Part shown: positions 25,090 through 38,431 of the stretch, in pieces | Layout: every line of letters begins with the position of its first letter | Position numbering within the stretch: the first letter of the stretch is position 1 | NCBI RefSeq assembly: GCF_024713975.1 | Contig: NC_091093.1 | Location: 16,923,501 to 16,987,500 of the forward strand | Length of the DNA: 64,000 nucleotides | From: Paralichthys olivaceus | Taxonomy: Eukaryota > Chordata > Actinopteri > Pleuronectiformes > Paralichthyidae | Direction of reading: 5' to 3' | Position numbers and translations under genes: made by a program | The notes under the pieces: model-generated | Told to the model about the DNA's origin: nothing | The model's input: only the letters and a program-made list of their open reading frames with translations | Database searches by the model: none

Positions 25090-26130
25090 AAATGATCTAC
25101 ATGCCGCCCGGGGAAAAAGTCATGACGGGAAGGAAATGTCTGTTGTTTTTTTTAGCATGTTCATATGTAGGTCGAAGCTTCTCACACACTTATTCTTCAC
25201 ACGCTGCAACTTGTAACGACTGAAACATGATCCATGAAGAGGTCGGACTGATCACTACCGTGTTCACAGGAGACAGAGTGATTTGATTCACTTCATTTTC
25301 TGTTTTCTTGTGGTTGACCCCCAGGCCCCGTGTTCCTGCCGTGAGTGTGCACTCACTGTGGTTTTCTAAACTGAGATCAGCCCAAAACATCTGCTGAAAA
25401 ACAACCGGAACCACAAAGTTCACAAGGAAAATCTGAATCAGATGTATTGATGATAAAAAAGAATTGCTTGATTCTGTTGTTAATGGGCTGTGCGCTCGGA
25501 CATATTTGTTGGAAAATTTGATTGTAACAAAATCTTAGTAACACGTTGCCACATGACAAAATGTGAGTCTTGTAAAATTAAGTTTCTGTTGGATGACAGA
25601 TTTCCTTTTCATTTCAAAAGATATCAGCAGCATTCTGTCACGTCAAAGTTCTATTTCAAAAAACTTACCAGAGTGGCTGGTCTTCCATAATGTAAGCAAA
25701 TTATTTTATATTTTGACTTTTATTTTTTACCTTGTTAATAGCAGATACACTCTTATTCCTAATCTTTTGTTTTAATTTCATTTAAACCAAAACCCACAGA
25801 TGGCTTTACTGCTTCCTGTTTCAATAAAATGGAGGACACCTGTCTGACATACACAGGGAGGAGTCTGTCTCATCTCATCCACTCTCACTTCTCATCCACT
25901 TTTAGCAGGTGTAAACTGAAATCATGTCTACAGACGATTTAACCAAAATCTTACATGTGGATGAAAAGGGAGGAATCTAATCTCATTGAAAAACCTCAGC
26001 TTGCTTTTAAAAGACTGAGAATAATAGTTAAGCCTGGGTAATATCTATGCACATGAATAAATAACACAAAGACAACAATAAAAAAAGATGTAAAGAAACA
26101 CATGAGATAAATGAAGAATGATGTGAATAT
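25090..26130. other. Spacer between the tradd promoter and the ogfod1 3' end
   Basis: AT-rich sequence with only short ORFs that lack homology I can recognise. It may include an extended ogfod1 3' UTR: TTTATT/TTTAAT strings near 25724-25775 could be minus-strand polyadenylation signals. Confidence 0.4.
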
Positions 26131-26135
26131 TTATT
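26130..26135 (-). terminator. ogfod1: AATAAA overlapping the ogfod1 stop codon
   Basis: The minus strand reads GAATAAAT at the end of the coding sequence, so a canonical polyadenylation hexamer contains the TAA stop (26131-26133). If used, the 3' UTR would be only about 10-30 bases. More distal candidates exist near 25724-25775. Confidence 0.3.
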
Positions 26136-29100
26136 CATAGTACACAAGAGAGAAGTCATAAAATGCTCTGCAGGCTGAACTTCCAGCAGAATCACAAGAG
26201 CTTTTGTTGTTGACATGTTTGACAAATTTCAGAGTTTCTTTGTCTCTGTAGACGAGTGCAAGGGAGTTGTCCTCTGGATACACCGTCAGGAGCTGTGAGG
26301 AAGATGAAAACAATGATGATGATGATGATAAGTGAAGTGTCGACCACATGTGTCCACCTGCGCTGCTCACCGTGATCAGCACTCACCTCCTCATCCTCTT
26401 CATTAGCAACGTAACACGAGAATCCTCCGAACTCTGACTGCCAGTCTATGAAACAGAACATACAATAACAGTCACAATATTGATTGACAAAAAATTCTGT
26501 GTGTATGTGTGTGTGTATGTGTATGTGTGTGTGTGTGTGTGCGCACTCACCTGCACAGCCAAAAGGTAAAAGAAGATCCAGAGCGTACTCTGCTCGTGCT
26601 GCCTCTCCATCATGCAACAGAGTGTAGGCGCCATGAGACCATCGACGCAGTTCACCACAACATACAGGTGTGCTCAGCTCTGAGGAAACACACACACACA
26701 CACACAGTCAAAACAAAAGCAAAGTTGTACAAACCTGTCGACACTACCTCGATCTGACACACACCCTTCTCCCTGTTTCCATTTGCTGATGGAGATTCCG
26801 TTGAAGATGACGTGGCTTCTGCCTCACCTGCCTCCTCTTGCTCCCCCATCTTTTCTCTTTCCTCATCTTTCTTCTCATCGTCATCATCAGCGGGACACAG
26901 GAAGTGCAATCGAAGGCCGGTGAAGTTGGAGAGGAGCAGAAAGAAGGCCTCTGAACGAAGCAGCTCCCAGCATGCGCTCACACACTGAGGCACGGTGTCC
27001 AGAGAAGCTGCTTCGTAGCATCTGAATGCACGCACACAGATAAAGTTCACGCTATCAGTCTTTAAAATACACCCTCCATCACACACTAGTGTTAACAAGA
27101 AAATGATCCCACCTCTTATTGGGCGGACCTCTCCTTGTCCACTGAATCTGAGAGAGTCGCAGTGCTTCACCAACCGCCCTGAACTTCTCCTCCTGAAGAC
27201 GAACACACAATCGGCCAACAAGAACTCGTGGACATAAGCGAGCAAGAGAAAATGGGGAAGACACTAACCTTCAGAAAGTCTTTTAGCTGAATTTCAGAGC
27301 TGTCTTCAAACTCCTCCTGGATCTGTTCTTGATAGGAAATGTCGAGGTAAATGGGATTGACCCACTCCAGCAGCAGAGTCTCCTGTCATCAACACATAAA
27401 CAAGAATATAGACTGTACGCTAAAGGATTGTCTGACATTTGGGAAATACACTTATTTGATTTCTTTGCATGGGGCCCATGGAATCAATGCTATGCTCACA
27501 TCCGTTAAATAGGAGGAGTGTTCGCTCAACCATCTGACACAACATGTTAATCATTGCGCTTAAGAGGTGCAAGTGGGAGTCATTTTAACTGGTAGGTAGA
27601 AATGATCTTTTGAATAAATAAGGACATTTATCGACATTCCAATGTTTCCAATCTTTATGCTAAGAAAGTGATTCTCAATTTGAGGGTCCTGGCTGCCACG
27701 GGGGGGTTGCAAGATCATTTCCAGGGGTCGGCAGATGGTTGTGGAGAAAAAAGTAATATAATATATTTGAAATAAATTCACATATTTTTGACAGTTTTTT
27801 ACCTCAAATGGAATTATTCTTCTCTTTGTGGACTAAGCAAATTTCTTTAATGAGTTGTAATAAGAATAAGAACTGAATTTGTAAATAAAGAGGTCCAGAG
27901 TCGGGTAAGAGAAGATGTTCTGGCTGCACACAGGCTGTGTGGTAGCTGAGAGGAGGTAAATCAAGCCTCATTCCTAGTAAGAAAAGGTTGTGTGCACCGG
28001 CCTGATTTCACTGGAGGGTCATGAATCGAAAAGGTTGAGAACGACTGTGCAAAGCTAACTGACTGCTGGCATCAGCTTAATAATTAATGTACAGATGTGA
28101 GTGGTATCGATCATCTCATTGCAAGACAGAAGATCATGTGTTTCCCCAATATAATTTACTAATGCTGTTGCCATGGAGATTGTGAAATAACACTGTGTAT
28201 ATAAATTTGAACAAACTCACATCTCTTGGTAGGTGTGGACTCCTCGGGAGGGTTGGCTCTACGTGGCGAGGCGGACGCTCCAGAGACGGTCCATGAAACC
28301 AGCCGCTCAGAGACAGACGACACTTATCCTGTGACAAAACTTCTGACACCTGCAAAACAACAACACAAGCTCTAGATTTTCAATCACAATCTCTTCTGGT
28401 GCAACAGACATTTACAGGGTTTCTACAGGCTTCACCAAGTTGAACTTAAAAACCATTAATCTCATATAGGACACAATTTTAATACTATTTCATGGTCATA
28501 TCAGCTGAGGTATGATCGATATAAATGAAAAATGTATGATTGGCCTAAAAGGATCTATTAACTTTAAAATAGACTTCAATGTCTTTCTATTAATCCTATT
28601 AATGTTATTAATTATTCATTAAACATGATCTGGACCTGCTTAAGACAAAGGAAATGTATGGATGTATGGATGCATAGAAAACTATTATTGGTGATTACAG
28701 GTGATTAGACATAAGAAAGCAATATAAAATGGTCTGTCATAGGATTGTGTAAGACCTGCAGAGACCCTGAATCCAAACACCAGAGTTCTTTTTCTTACTT
28801 GGTGAAATGACACCGGAGAAACTTCAAAAAGGACAAGCGAGTTCCATGAGGGTACGAGCGACTTCACTATACTCTGTGGCTGGAAATTACCTGATGACAG
28901 AGATGAAATATACGTACAAGACTTATGATGTCTAAACACGAGGGAAGAAACACACCCATAACATCAGAAACTCACCATCTGTTGTGTAAAGATCAAGCGT
29001 TCCCCCATCGCTGCTTTGCCACGGCGGCACAAGATACAGAATGAAAGCGACGCGCCTTCCCTCCAACTCATCATCGTGACACAACAGAATATCTAGAGAG

Positions 29101-31919
29101 ACGACAGAATGAAAAAAAAAATACGTTTATTCATCAAAAGTGTCTAAAATATATATCAGTCCTTCCTCTTGGAGTTTGAGCACCAGGCTCACCTGTGTAT
29201 TCATATCTGGCACAAGAAATATCCACTGTGGGCTCCAGTTCAACCCCCAACACTTCACCAAGCCACGAGCGGAAACGCCCAAACAGCGCTGATCTGAAAA
29301 CAAAGACAGAAAAATATATACACTACAATTCACTGTGCAATACTATTACGTGTCCTATGAGGAAAGCTGAACCTTTAACATTTTATAAAAGGAGACATTT
29401 ACTCAGGCTCAGCACACAGACAGGTTGTTCTACTGCCTGACAGCCTAACATGACATTTTGTTGTGACATAAATAATAGATGATGACAAGCAGAGGCCGTT
29501 ATTGTGCATTTAATTATGACGTCTATGCTCCGGGGCTGTATTTCTGCAGTAGGTGTTGTGCCATTTAATAACAAATAATTATCAAGAAGAAATTACACAT
29601 TGCAGTCTCTGCACTGCAAACACAGCTGATCATATACATGATGAAAAATCTGCACATTGCATCTAAATAAAGGTTTGTTATATTTGTATCTGCTGTATGA
29701 GACTACTGCTTGATTTCTTTCTTGCTCTTGACTCTGATACTGAACCTCATGGCAGGACTGTAAACCCTCACTGCTCCAGATTTCAGTTTCTATTATTTCT
29801 ATTTCAAAAGCAGCTTTGTTTCTTGTCATTTGTTTAAACTCTCATCAACACTGTTGTCGACAGTCAGCACTGTAACCCTACTGAAGAACAGTCTTTATTC
29901 TCTATACAGGTTTTCACTGACTGTGTTGTGAGCTGCAGCTGAATCACTTCTCCCTTATATTTCCTGCACCATCCCAGTGTTGATGTTAACTTTGATCATC
30001 ATCACCTTGAATAAATGAACACAATATACTAATTAGGTGACAGAGGTAAACTCTGGCTCCACCTGGTGGAGCTGATACGTAAACCTTAGAATGTCTCACT
30101 ACCCTTTGGGCAACATTTACACTTTATTAAAAAAAGAAAATGACCTTTTGTCATCATGAAGACAGACAATTATGTACAAACAACAATGATAAAACAAGTG
30201 ACAAGATAAAAGAACATTAAAAACAACATAAAAACAACAGGCTCATTCACAAGTTTGTCTTGCACACAAAAAGAGTTCTTGTCGTAGCCTCTCTGACAAT
30301 TGGATGTCACAGTTTATGAAATTTTTTAAATAGTTGAGGCGCTTGGAACAATGTATTTGGGGTGTACTTTGACTTTTTTGTTTGTCCCATCCCCTAACAT
30401 AGAGGAGACTGGGTTTATTACGTATACTGCAGCCAGCAACTAGGGGGTATTTGAGACCCTTTAACTTCAGTTTAGGGGAGCAGTCTTGTCCTTCATCTTT
30501 AATTACAGTCTATTTATCCACACATTTATCCAGCACAAGCCATGTCTCACCTCAGGCCGGCGATATGTGGCTCTGTTCTCTTCTTTAAGTCTTCTGACTG
30601 GATGGAAACAACAACAAAGTGGAGGGAACATCAGATAACGACACAAACCCACTGGAATAAATCTCCGATAGTTACCTGTTTAAATTTGTAGAGATCATTT
30701 GACTTCTCGTGGAAGTTTAGCGCCAGCAGTTCTCTCTGCAGGTTTTCTACAAAGGTCTCGCTGCCGAGGAAGTTCTTGATGACACAGTGAGGGAAAGGGT
30801 GGCAGTCCAACTCCAGATCCCCTGTATAAAAAATAAATAAAAATAATGTGGCCAACTGAGCTGTTCACAAATAATTATAGTTTGAAATATATCCGCTACA
30901 TTCTCTGAACATCTTGAAAATACTCCTCAAACACCACCCGATCACCAAGGCCTTTGGCCTCAGTTAACAGTCCACTCTGCCATTAGTGCTGTTTATTTCT
31001 GTCCAGTTTGTGTTGATTCTTTTCTTTTTACTTTTGTCCCTAGTGATACATGTAAAGTGTCCTTGGGTCTCTTGAAAGGCATTATATGAATTCGAGTTAT
31101 TATTATTAATTATTATTAATGAACACCCATGGAGGATTATGGACTGATGTGTTTGACATAACTTTCCACCAACATCAAAACAAAGTGAGGGAATGTGTTT
31201 TGGAAGAAGAGTAGTGTTTCCTATCGGGACCAAAGTCTGGCCCTTATGCGGCTAAACTTAATCTCTGAGGTCCTGGTTAAGGTTAGAGATCAGATGTGAA
31301 TTGTGGTTATAGTTTAAGGTTAGGGTTAGGCAGGAGTTGGTGATGGTAAAGGTTAGGGATAAGGTTTAAGTTTGGCTGTCCACAATGAATGGAAGTGCAC
31401 AAACCTGAGTGTGTGTGTTCCTGCACTTATATCTTTGTGAGGACCATTTTAAGCCTTAAGACCCTCCAGAGCGAGGACATTTTTGGAAAATGAGGACATT
31501 TTGACCAGTCCTCCTTTTCCAATGGGTTGTTTGAGGGTTAACACTTGGTTTTAGGTCAGGCATTTACCTTGGATGGTTAAGGTTAGGGTTTAGGGCTCGG
31601 GAATGAGGGTTTTGTTTGTTGTTATTAGAAAGGAAGAAGAAAAAGAAAAACTCGTTGTTTGATATAATCCTGATTAATCCGTCATGAGTGCAGACCCGCA
31701 GCAGCAGGACAGGATGTCTTGTGGACTTCTGTTTACTTGTTTACTTGTTTACACCTCACCCAGGCTGCAGCGGCTCTTCCGGCTCCACGCCTCCTTCACG
31801 GCTCCCCTCACCTGCTCGTCCTCCAGCACTGAGCCCAGCTCCGCTCTCTCTTCGCTCCTCTTCTGCCTCCTCTTCCTCTCTGCGTCCCCGCCACCTTCCC
31901 GACGTCGTTTGGAAGCCAT
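26131..31919 (-). CDS. ogfod1: Prolyl 3-hydroxylase OGFOD1 (2-oxoglutarate and iron-dependent)
   Basis: Nuclear/cytoplasmic 2-oxoglutarate-Fe(II) dioxygenase that hydroxylates a proline of ribosomal protein uS12 (RPS23), affecting translation and stress granules. Exons: 31919-31760, 30821-30676, 30597-30551, 29293-29193, 29092-28976, 28890-28799, 28349-28221, 27382-27269, 27192-27113, 27021-26735, 26679-26551, 26445-26387, 26292-26131, giving 1623 bases (540 aa; human is 542). Iron ligands are visible as His157 and Asp159 in [12 protein letters not shown] and His220 in VSPVSFHQ; the 2-oxoglutarate arginine is Arg232 in CRLSLSGW. The C-terminal non-catalytic domain ends in [10 protein letters not shown]. 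The N terminus is a basic KRRR cluster. The end of exon 10 is uncertain: the frame also holds with a donor after 26748 and an acceptor two bases later (26677). Confidence 0.93.
27658..28055. mobile_element. hAT-like nonautonomous element in ogfod1 intron 7
   Basis: The left end reads AGTGATTCTCAATTT and the right end is the inverted GGTTGAGAACGACTG. Both fit the hAT-type terminal sequence CAGTGGTTCTCAACCTT. Flanking 8-mers tgctaaga (27658-27665) and tgcaaagc (28048-28055) agree at six of eight positions, consistent with an old hAT target duplication. The interior has GGGGGTTGCAAGATCATTT and no transposase ORF. Confidence 0.6.
30400..30516. mobile_element. Relic of the MITE-like family in ogfod1 intron 3
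   Basis: Contains ACGTATACTGCAGCCAGCAA, GGGGAGCAGTC and a decayed end CCTTCATCTTTAATTACAGTC. These match the internal and terminal parts of the teleost repeat whose better-preserved ends flank 6792-7125. The left end is not recognisable. Confidence 0.45.
31235..31620. repeat. Dispersed repeat copy 1, in ogfod1 intron 1
   Basis: Shares long ordered blocks with 44471-45050: GGTTAAGGTTAG, CACAATGAATGGAA, TGTGAGGACCATTTTAAG, GACCAGTCCTCC, AATGGG(T/C)TGTTTGAGGGTTA and TTGGATGGTTAAGGTTAGGG. The right inverted end seen in copy 2 is missing here. Non-coding. Confidence 0.7.
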
Positions 31920-31959
31920 CGTGCTCACCAGCCGCAGCTGAAACCTGCGGAACACGCAG

Positions 31960-33690
31960 TTTGAGTGTGCGTGCGTGTGTCAGTGAAGTGGACGTCGCTG
32001 CTAAATGACGTGAGAGTCTATGTTTCTGTTTGCCCCGAGTACAGACTGTCAGGCTAACTGGAGAACCACGTGGAGATACTAATGCTACATGTTGGGCTGT
32101 GGCTGAAATGAAAAGTGTGTGTTAAAGCTGTCCTTATGGAAGTGGAAAAAAAGTGATTTACTATAATAGATCATTGTATTTGCTTGTGTTGATCCGTTAG
32201 GGTTAAGCCCCCAATGAACAGATGGGAAGATGGAACTAAATATAATTGCAAAATATTTAGTGACTGAAGAGAAGACCCTGAAATCCTTTTCTCTATTTAA
32301 CTTACTCTTGGTTAAAATCACACTTGGTTATGTGATTTTCTTTTTTCTGTCTGTTACGCTGTTAAAAATGACAGTAATTCAGCAACTGAAAAAGATATCA
32401 AGTTCTACATGAATCTTGTACCATAAAAATATCATACATGTAATTGTTAAAACATATTTGTGGCATATATTGTGAGAGCATCCTCACTATATGTGATGCA
32501 GCTGTAGTCATATAAAACTGAAAAAGCTTCAGTTGTGTAAATGCATCCAGCGATTGGCTCAGGCTTCCAAGATGGACAAGTGCAAACAGCAAGTTTGTGG
32601 TTGGCAATGTTTCCACTTTTCATGTTGTGCTGATGGATTTTATTATACAAACTGTTTTGAATAACCTACTAAAAAAAAACCTTGACACTATCTTGTTTTT
32701 GGAAACACTTGAAGAACAAATTGCTTGTGTTTTTAATCTGATTGTATATTTTTGTTCTGTATTTAACCATTTATTGATGTATTTTTATAGTGATATGAAC
32801 CCATGAGTCTGAAATAAAGCTTAACAAACTTTACCTTGGGTGATTTAAGCATATGTAGAAGACAATATATTGGGGGCCTCAGCGTTTCTGGGTTCCCAGC
32901 GCAGTTGCTTGTTTTATCAGGTCAGCTTAAGATAAATGGTTTTTCAATGTAACATTTCACATTAGGACAGATGAAGTGAAAATATATTTACATGTGCAGG
33001 GCAGCAAAGCGAGCATGTGGTGGATCTTTGTTCAGTTAATACAGTTATTTGTTTTCATCTAAAATATGTAGAATACATTATAATAACGTTGCCTGGTTTG
33101 TTTGTGTGACTCCAGGACCCCACGACCCTGAACATAAGCGGTTTAGAAAAAGGATGGATACTGTATCATACGGGCCACATTCAGGAAGTGAGCAAACACT
33201 CAATTTAATTAACCTACATAAAAAACACGACCCTCGTGCTTCAGGGGCCACAGAAAGGCCTCTGCTCGTAGGTAACGTGTTTTTTTTCTACAAATGTCTT
33301 TTCATTCCTCATACAGTAATTTCAACAATGCGTCCAGTCAGGCTTTCCAAAGCACATCAGCGTGTGCTGCAATCTGACCTTTCAATTTTGTGTTGCAGTT
33401 AAAGACAATTCCACAGGATAATAAAAAATATGAGTGAAATAATCACAGTGCTGGTGATATTTTGCCATTTTACCGAGTGTGGATGTAAATGAAAAATGTT
33501 AGAATTAGTATTTGAATGTTACACAGTACATATCTAACATTAACTGAGGTATAACCAAATGATAAGGTATCTGCCCTTCTTTTCTGTGTTTTATCAGTAC
33601 TACTTAAAAATCACTTTCTGAAAAGGGATTTATATAATAATTTTTGAAGCTTTGCATCAGTCAGCGACTCTGAGAACTTTATAAAAAACA
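31960..33690. other. Spacer between ogfod1 and the nudt21 3' end
   Basis: The ogfod1 promoter should lie at the left edge (CpG-rich around 31800-32050). The rest is AT-rich with short, unrecognised ORFs and a LINE/SINE-type tail near 33113-33165. No gene supported. Confidence 0.5.
33113..33165 (+). repeat. LINE2/SINE-type 3' tail fragment
   Basis: The string CGACCCTGAACATAAGCGGTT followed by TAGAAAAAGGATGGATA resembles the common teleost LINE2-derived tail (GACCCTG...ATAAGCGG...GAAAATGGATGGA). Only the tail is recognisable. Confidence 0.5.
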
Positions 33691-33705
33691 CACTCAAAGG
33701 ACTGC

Positions 33706-33711
33706 TTTATT
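33706..33711 (-). terminator. nudt21: nudt21 polyadenylation signal
   Basis: The minus strand reads TTTTAATAAAGC, a canonical AATAAA about 380 bases after the nudt21 stop codon and the last one before the intergenic spacer. Confidence 0.55.
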
Positions 33712-34085
33712 AAAAGAAAAAAAAAACACATCATTATTACAGGTTAAAACAACAGGAAACTCAATTTTGTATTTTGTTTAATCACACTGACCTCCTGAGA
33801 CAACATAAAATCAGATCGTGAACAAACTGGAATAAGCACTCAGATACCACAAAAGCTAGCAGTTTCTTTCTGATAAAAAAAAAAAACCATACACATGACA
33901 TTTTCTTCTAACAGTATAAACACCCCCATGGACTGTAAATATACCTGACATGACAAGTATATTTCTTCTGTCAAAGTTGAGCCAGAGACGAGTCTCTTTC
34001 ATCACATTGCTCTTCTATGTTTAAGCTTCACTCAGACGGGGCTGCACTCACAGAGACAGCCAGATGGGACTCTTGCTCACTCACG

Positions 34086-36466
<2,381 letters not shown>

Positions 36467-38431
36467 CTCTGCGGAGAGCAGGGCGAGACGGAAGCCTGCT
36501 GCGAGGGTGCGTCGAGCGGTGGTGGGTTAAAAACTCACTGGATTATCGAAAGGGCCAAACAAAAGCCAAATCTTTGCGCACAGTCCAAAAACAATTGCTC
36601 CACCGTCGTTTCCCTCCGTTCTCCTTTTCCGGGTGAGGTACCGTCTTCCGGTGGGATATCCCCTCCAGCGACACCTGCTGGTCCGGAGGATGAACAGCCA
36701 AACAGGCCCCATAAATACCGCGGCCGAGACAGCTCAAGGAAGTGCGTCTTAATAAAACACATGCAAATAGGAAAAACTAACTTCAATTTGAAGACACGTG
36801 CTCTGCAAAAAACTGTATTTTCATGTGTGGTAAAGTCTTATATTGGAACACCACACATATATGTATGTATATTCATATACAAGAGCTGAGACCTATAGTC
36901 AGTTGATAGAAATGAATCTGCAAATATTTCTTTTTTCATTGAGAAATAATTATGTTTGTTGGAACAAACAGCTGCTTGTGAGCTGTAATGTGAGGAGTTA
37001 AACCATTTCTTGTTAATATCGCAGTAAACTCAGTATCTTTGAGAACCCCTGGAACCAAACATGTCATCTGAAGACATCACCTTTTGTGTGAAGTTATAAG
37101 AGGTATTTTTCATGGATTTCTACTATTTTATTGACGTCCATCAAAATGAAAAAAATATTGTCAAAATAATCATGCAGAGGACAGACAGACTGGGTCTATT
37201 TGCTCCCCATTGAACAATGCTGGTATGTGTGTGTTTATAATTGCTGAGCCCTGATCTCTCTTATAATCAATATGTTTGGGAAAGTTAAAGCTTTTTATGT
37301 CACTGAATCACCCACAAAAAAACATGCTTATTACATAACTGTGAAATTCATCACCCTCACTAGAAACTGCATCCTTGCCAAAAACACTGTTCATCTCAGG
37401 GAAAGTTGCAACACTCTCTTTTGCTGGGCATAAAGAGCATATAGGGACATAAATCCCTTTTTTAAAAGGAAGAGAGGAGTGTACACAGACATAGCACAGT
37501 TTATAAATAAAAGAGCATGTAGGGACAGTTATTTAAAAAACTTCTCTGTGCTTTGTCCATTTACACTCCTCTCTTCCTCTACACCCTTCGTGATTTTACC
37601 AGGTTGTCTGGTTATCAACATTAACAAGACCAACATTGACAGGAGGAACAACCTTCATTTTATCCTGTACCACAGGCTTTGAGTTCTGAAATATTAAACA
37701 CATTCAGCTACAACTGAACAGTATAGAATTGGTTTGGATAAAAATATGACTGTGTTTTTTCAGAATTACTTCCATTTCAGGGCTCAGATACAAAAAAACA
37801 TTTGACCTAGATATTTTCAAACAAATTCCTTAACCTTAGAAACAATGGTATGGTAGACAAATCCCTTCTCATGCTTATGAGCTTCTTCCAGAGCTTTCAG
37901 ACTACTCAAATCTGGCACCTTTGTGAGGAGAGACAACAATGTGAGAGCAGCTATGATACCAGCGTAGTTATCTCCATGAGCTCCAGAAACCTCCTGCAAG
38001 TATCTTGGGGTTTAGATTTTCAAGTGAAAATACATTAATTTGTTGGAAATCACATATTCACACATAAAAAACAAACAGAGAGAATGAATCAATTCAATAT
38101 TCCATTTAATAGTCATATCTATGTCTCTTATCCATCTATTGTAAACATGGTGTCATTTACCACAGTAGTTGTTTTATGGTACATAATCATACGTGCAATG
38201 CAAAAAAGTCAAACAGAAGTTAAAAAAAGGACAAAGACACTGCTGGATTTGTTGATTACATCACACCAAGGAGATCTCAGTTCTTTGGTCCAGTGGCCCA
38301 CCCTGTGTGGTGTGCTGCAGTAATGTGGTGGTCCCTGTGGGAAGTGCCATGGATCATCCCCCCCTCTCTTTACTGTGGCAACTCCTGTCGCTGTCACAGT
38401 AGTTGGTCCCGTATTTAGCAATTCTTTTCAA
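36467..38431. other. nudt21 promoter and spacer to the CARMIL2-like 3' end
   Basis: 36467-36730 is GC-rich and should contain the nudt21 promoter. The remainder is AT-rich with one notable exon-like cassette on the minus strand at 37835-37993. Sequence immediately below 38432 is the 3' UTR of the CARMIL2-like gene; a minus-strand ATTAAA lies near 38103. No other gene supported. Confidence 0.45.
37835..37993 (-). other. Unidentified exon-like open cassette
   Basis: On the minus strand a CTTGCAG acceptor precedes 37993 and an AAG|GTTAAG donor follows 37835. The 159 bases between are open as exactly 53 codons, starting EVSGAHGDNYAGIIAALTLL and ending EKGFVYHTIVSK. The composition looks protein-like (amphipathic, few low-complexity residues). 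I do not recognise the family. It could be an exon of an unrecognised gene or a fragment of a transposon or pseudogene, or chance. It lies below the CARMIL2-like stop codon. Confidence 0.3.

Noticed and set aside
37479-37682. 67-codon plus-strand ORF in the nudt21-CARMIL2-like spacer
   Set aside because: No family resemblance, no splice context; AT-rich chance ORF or very old repeat.
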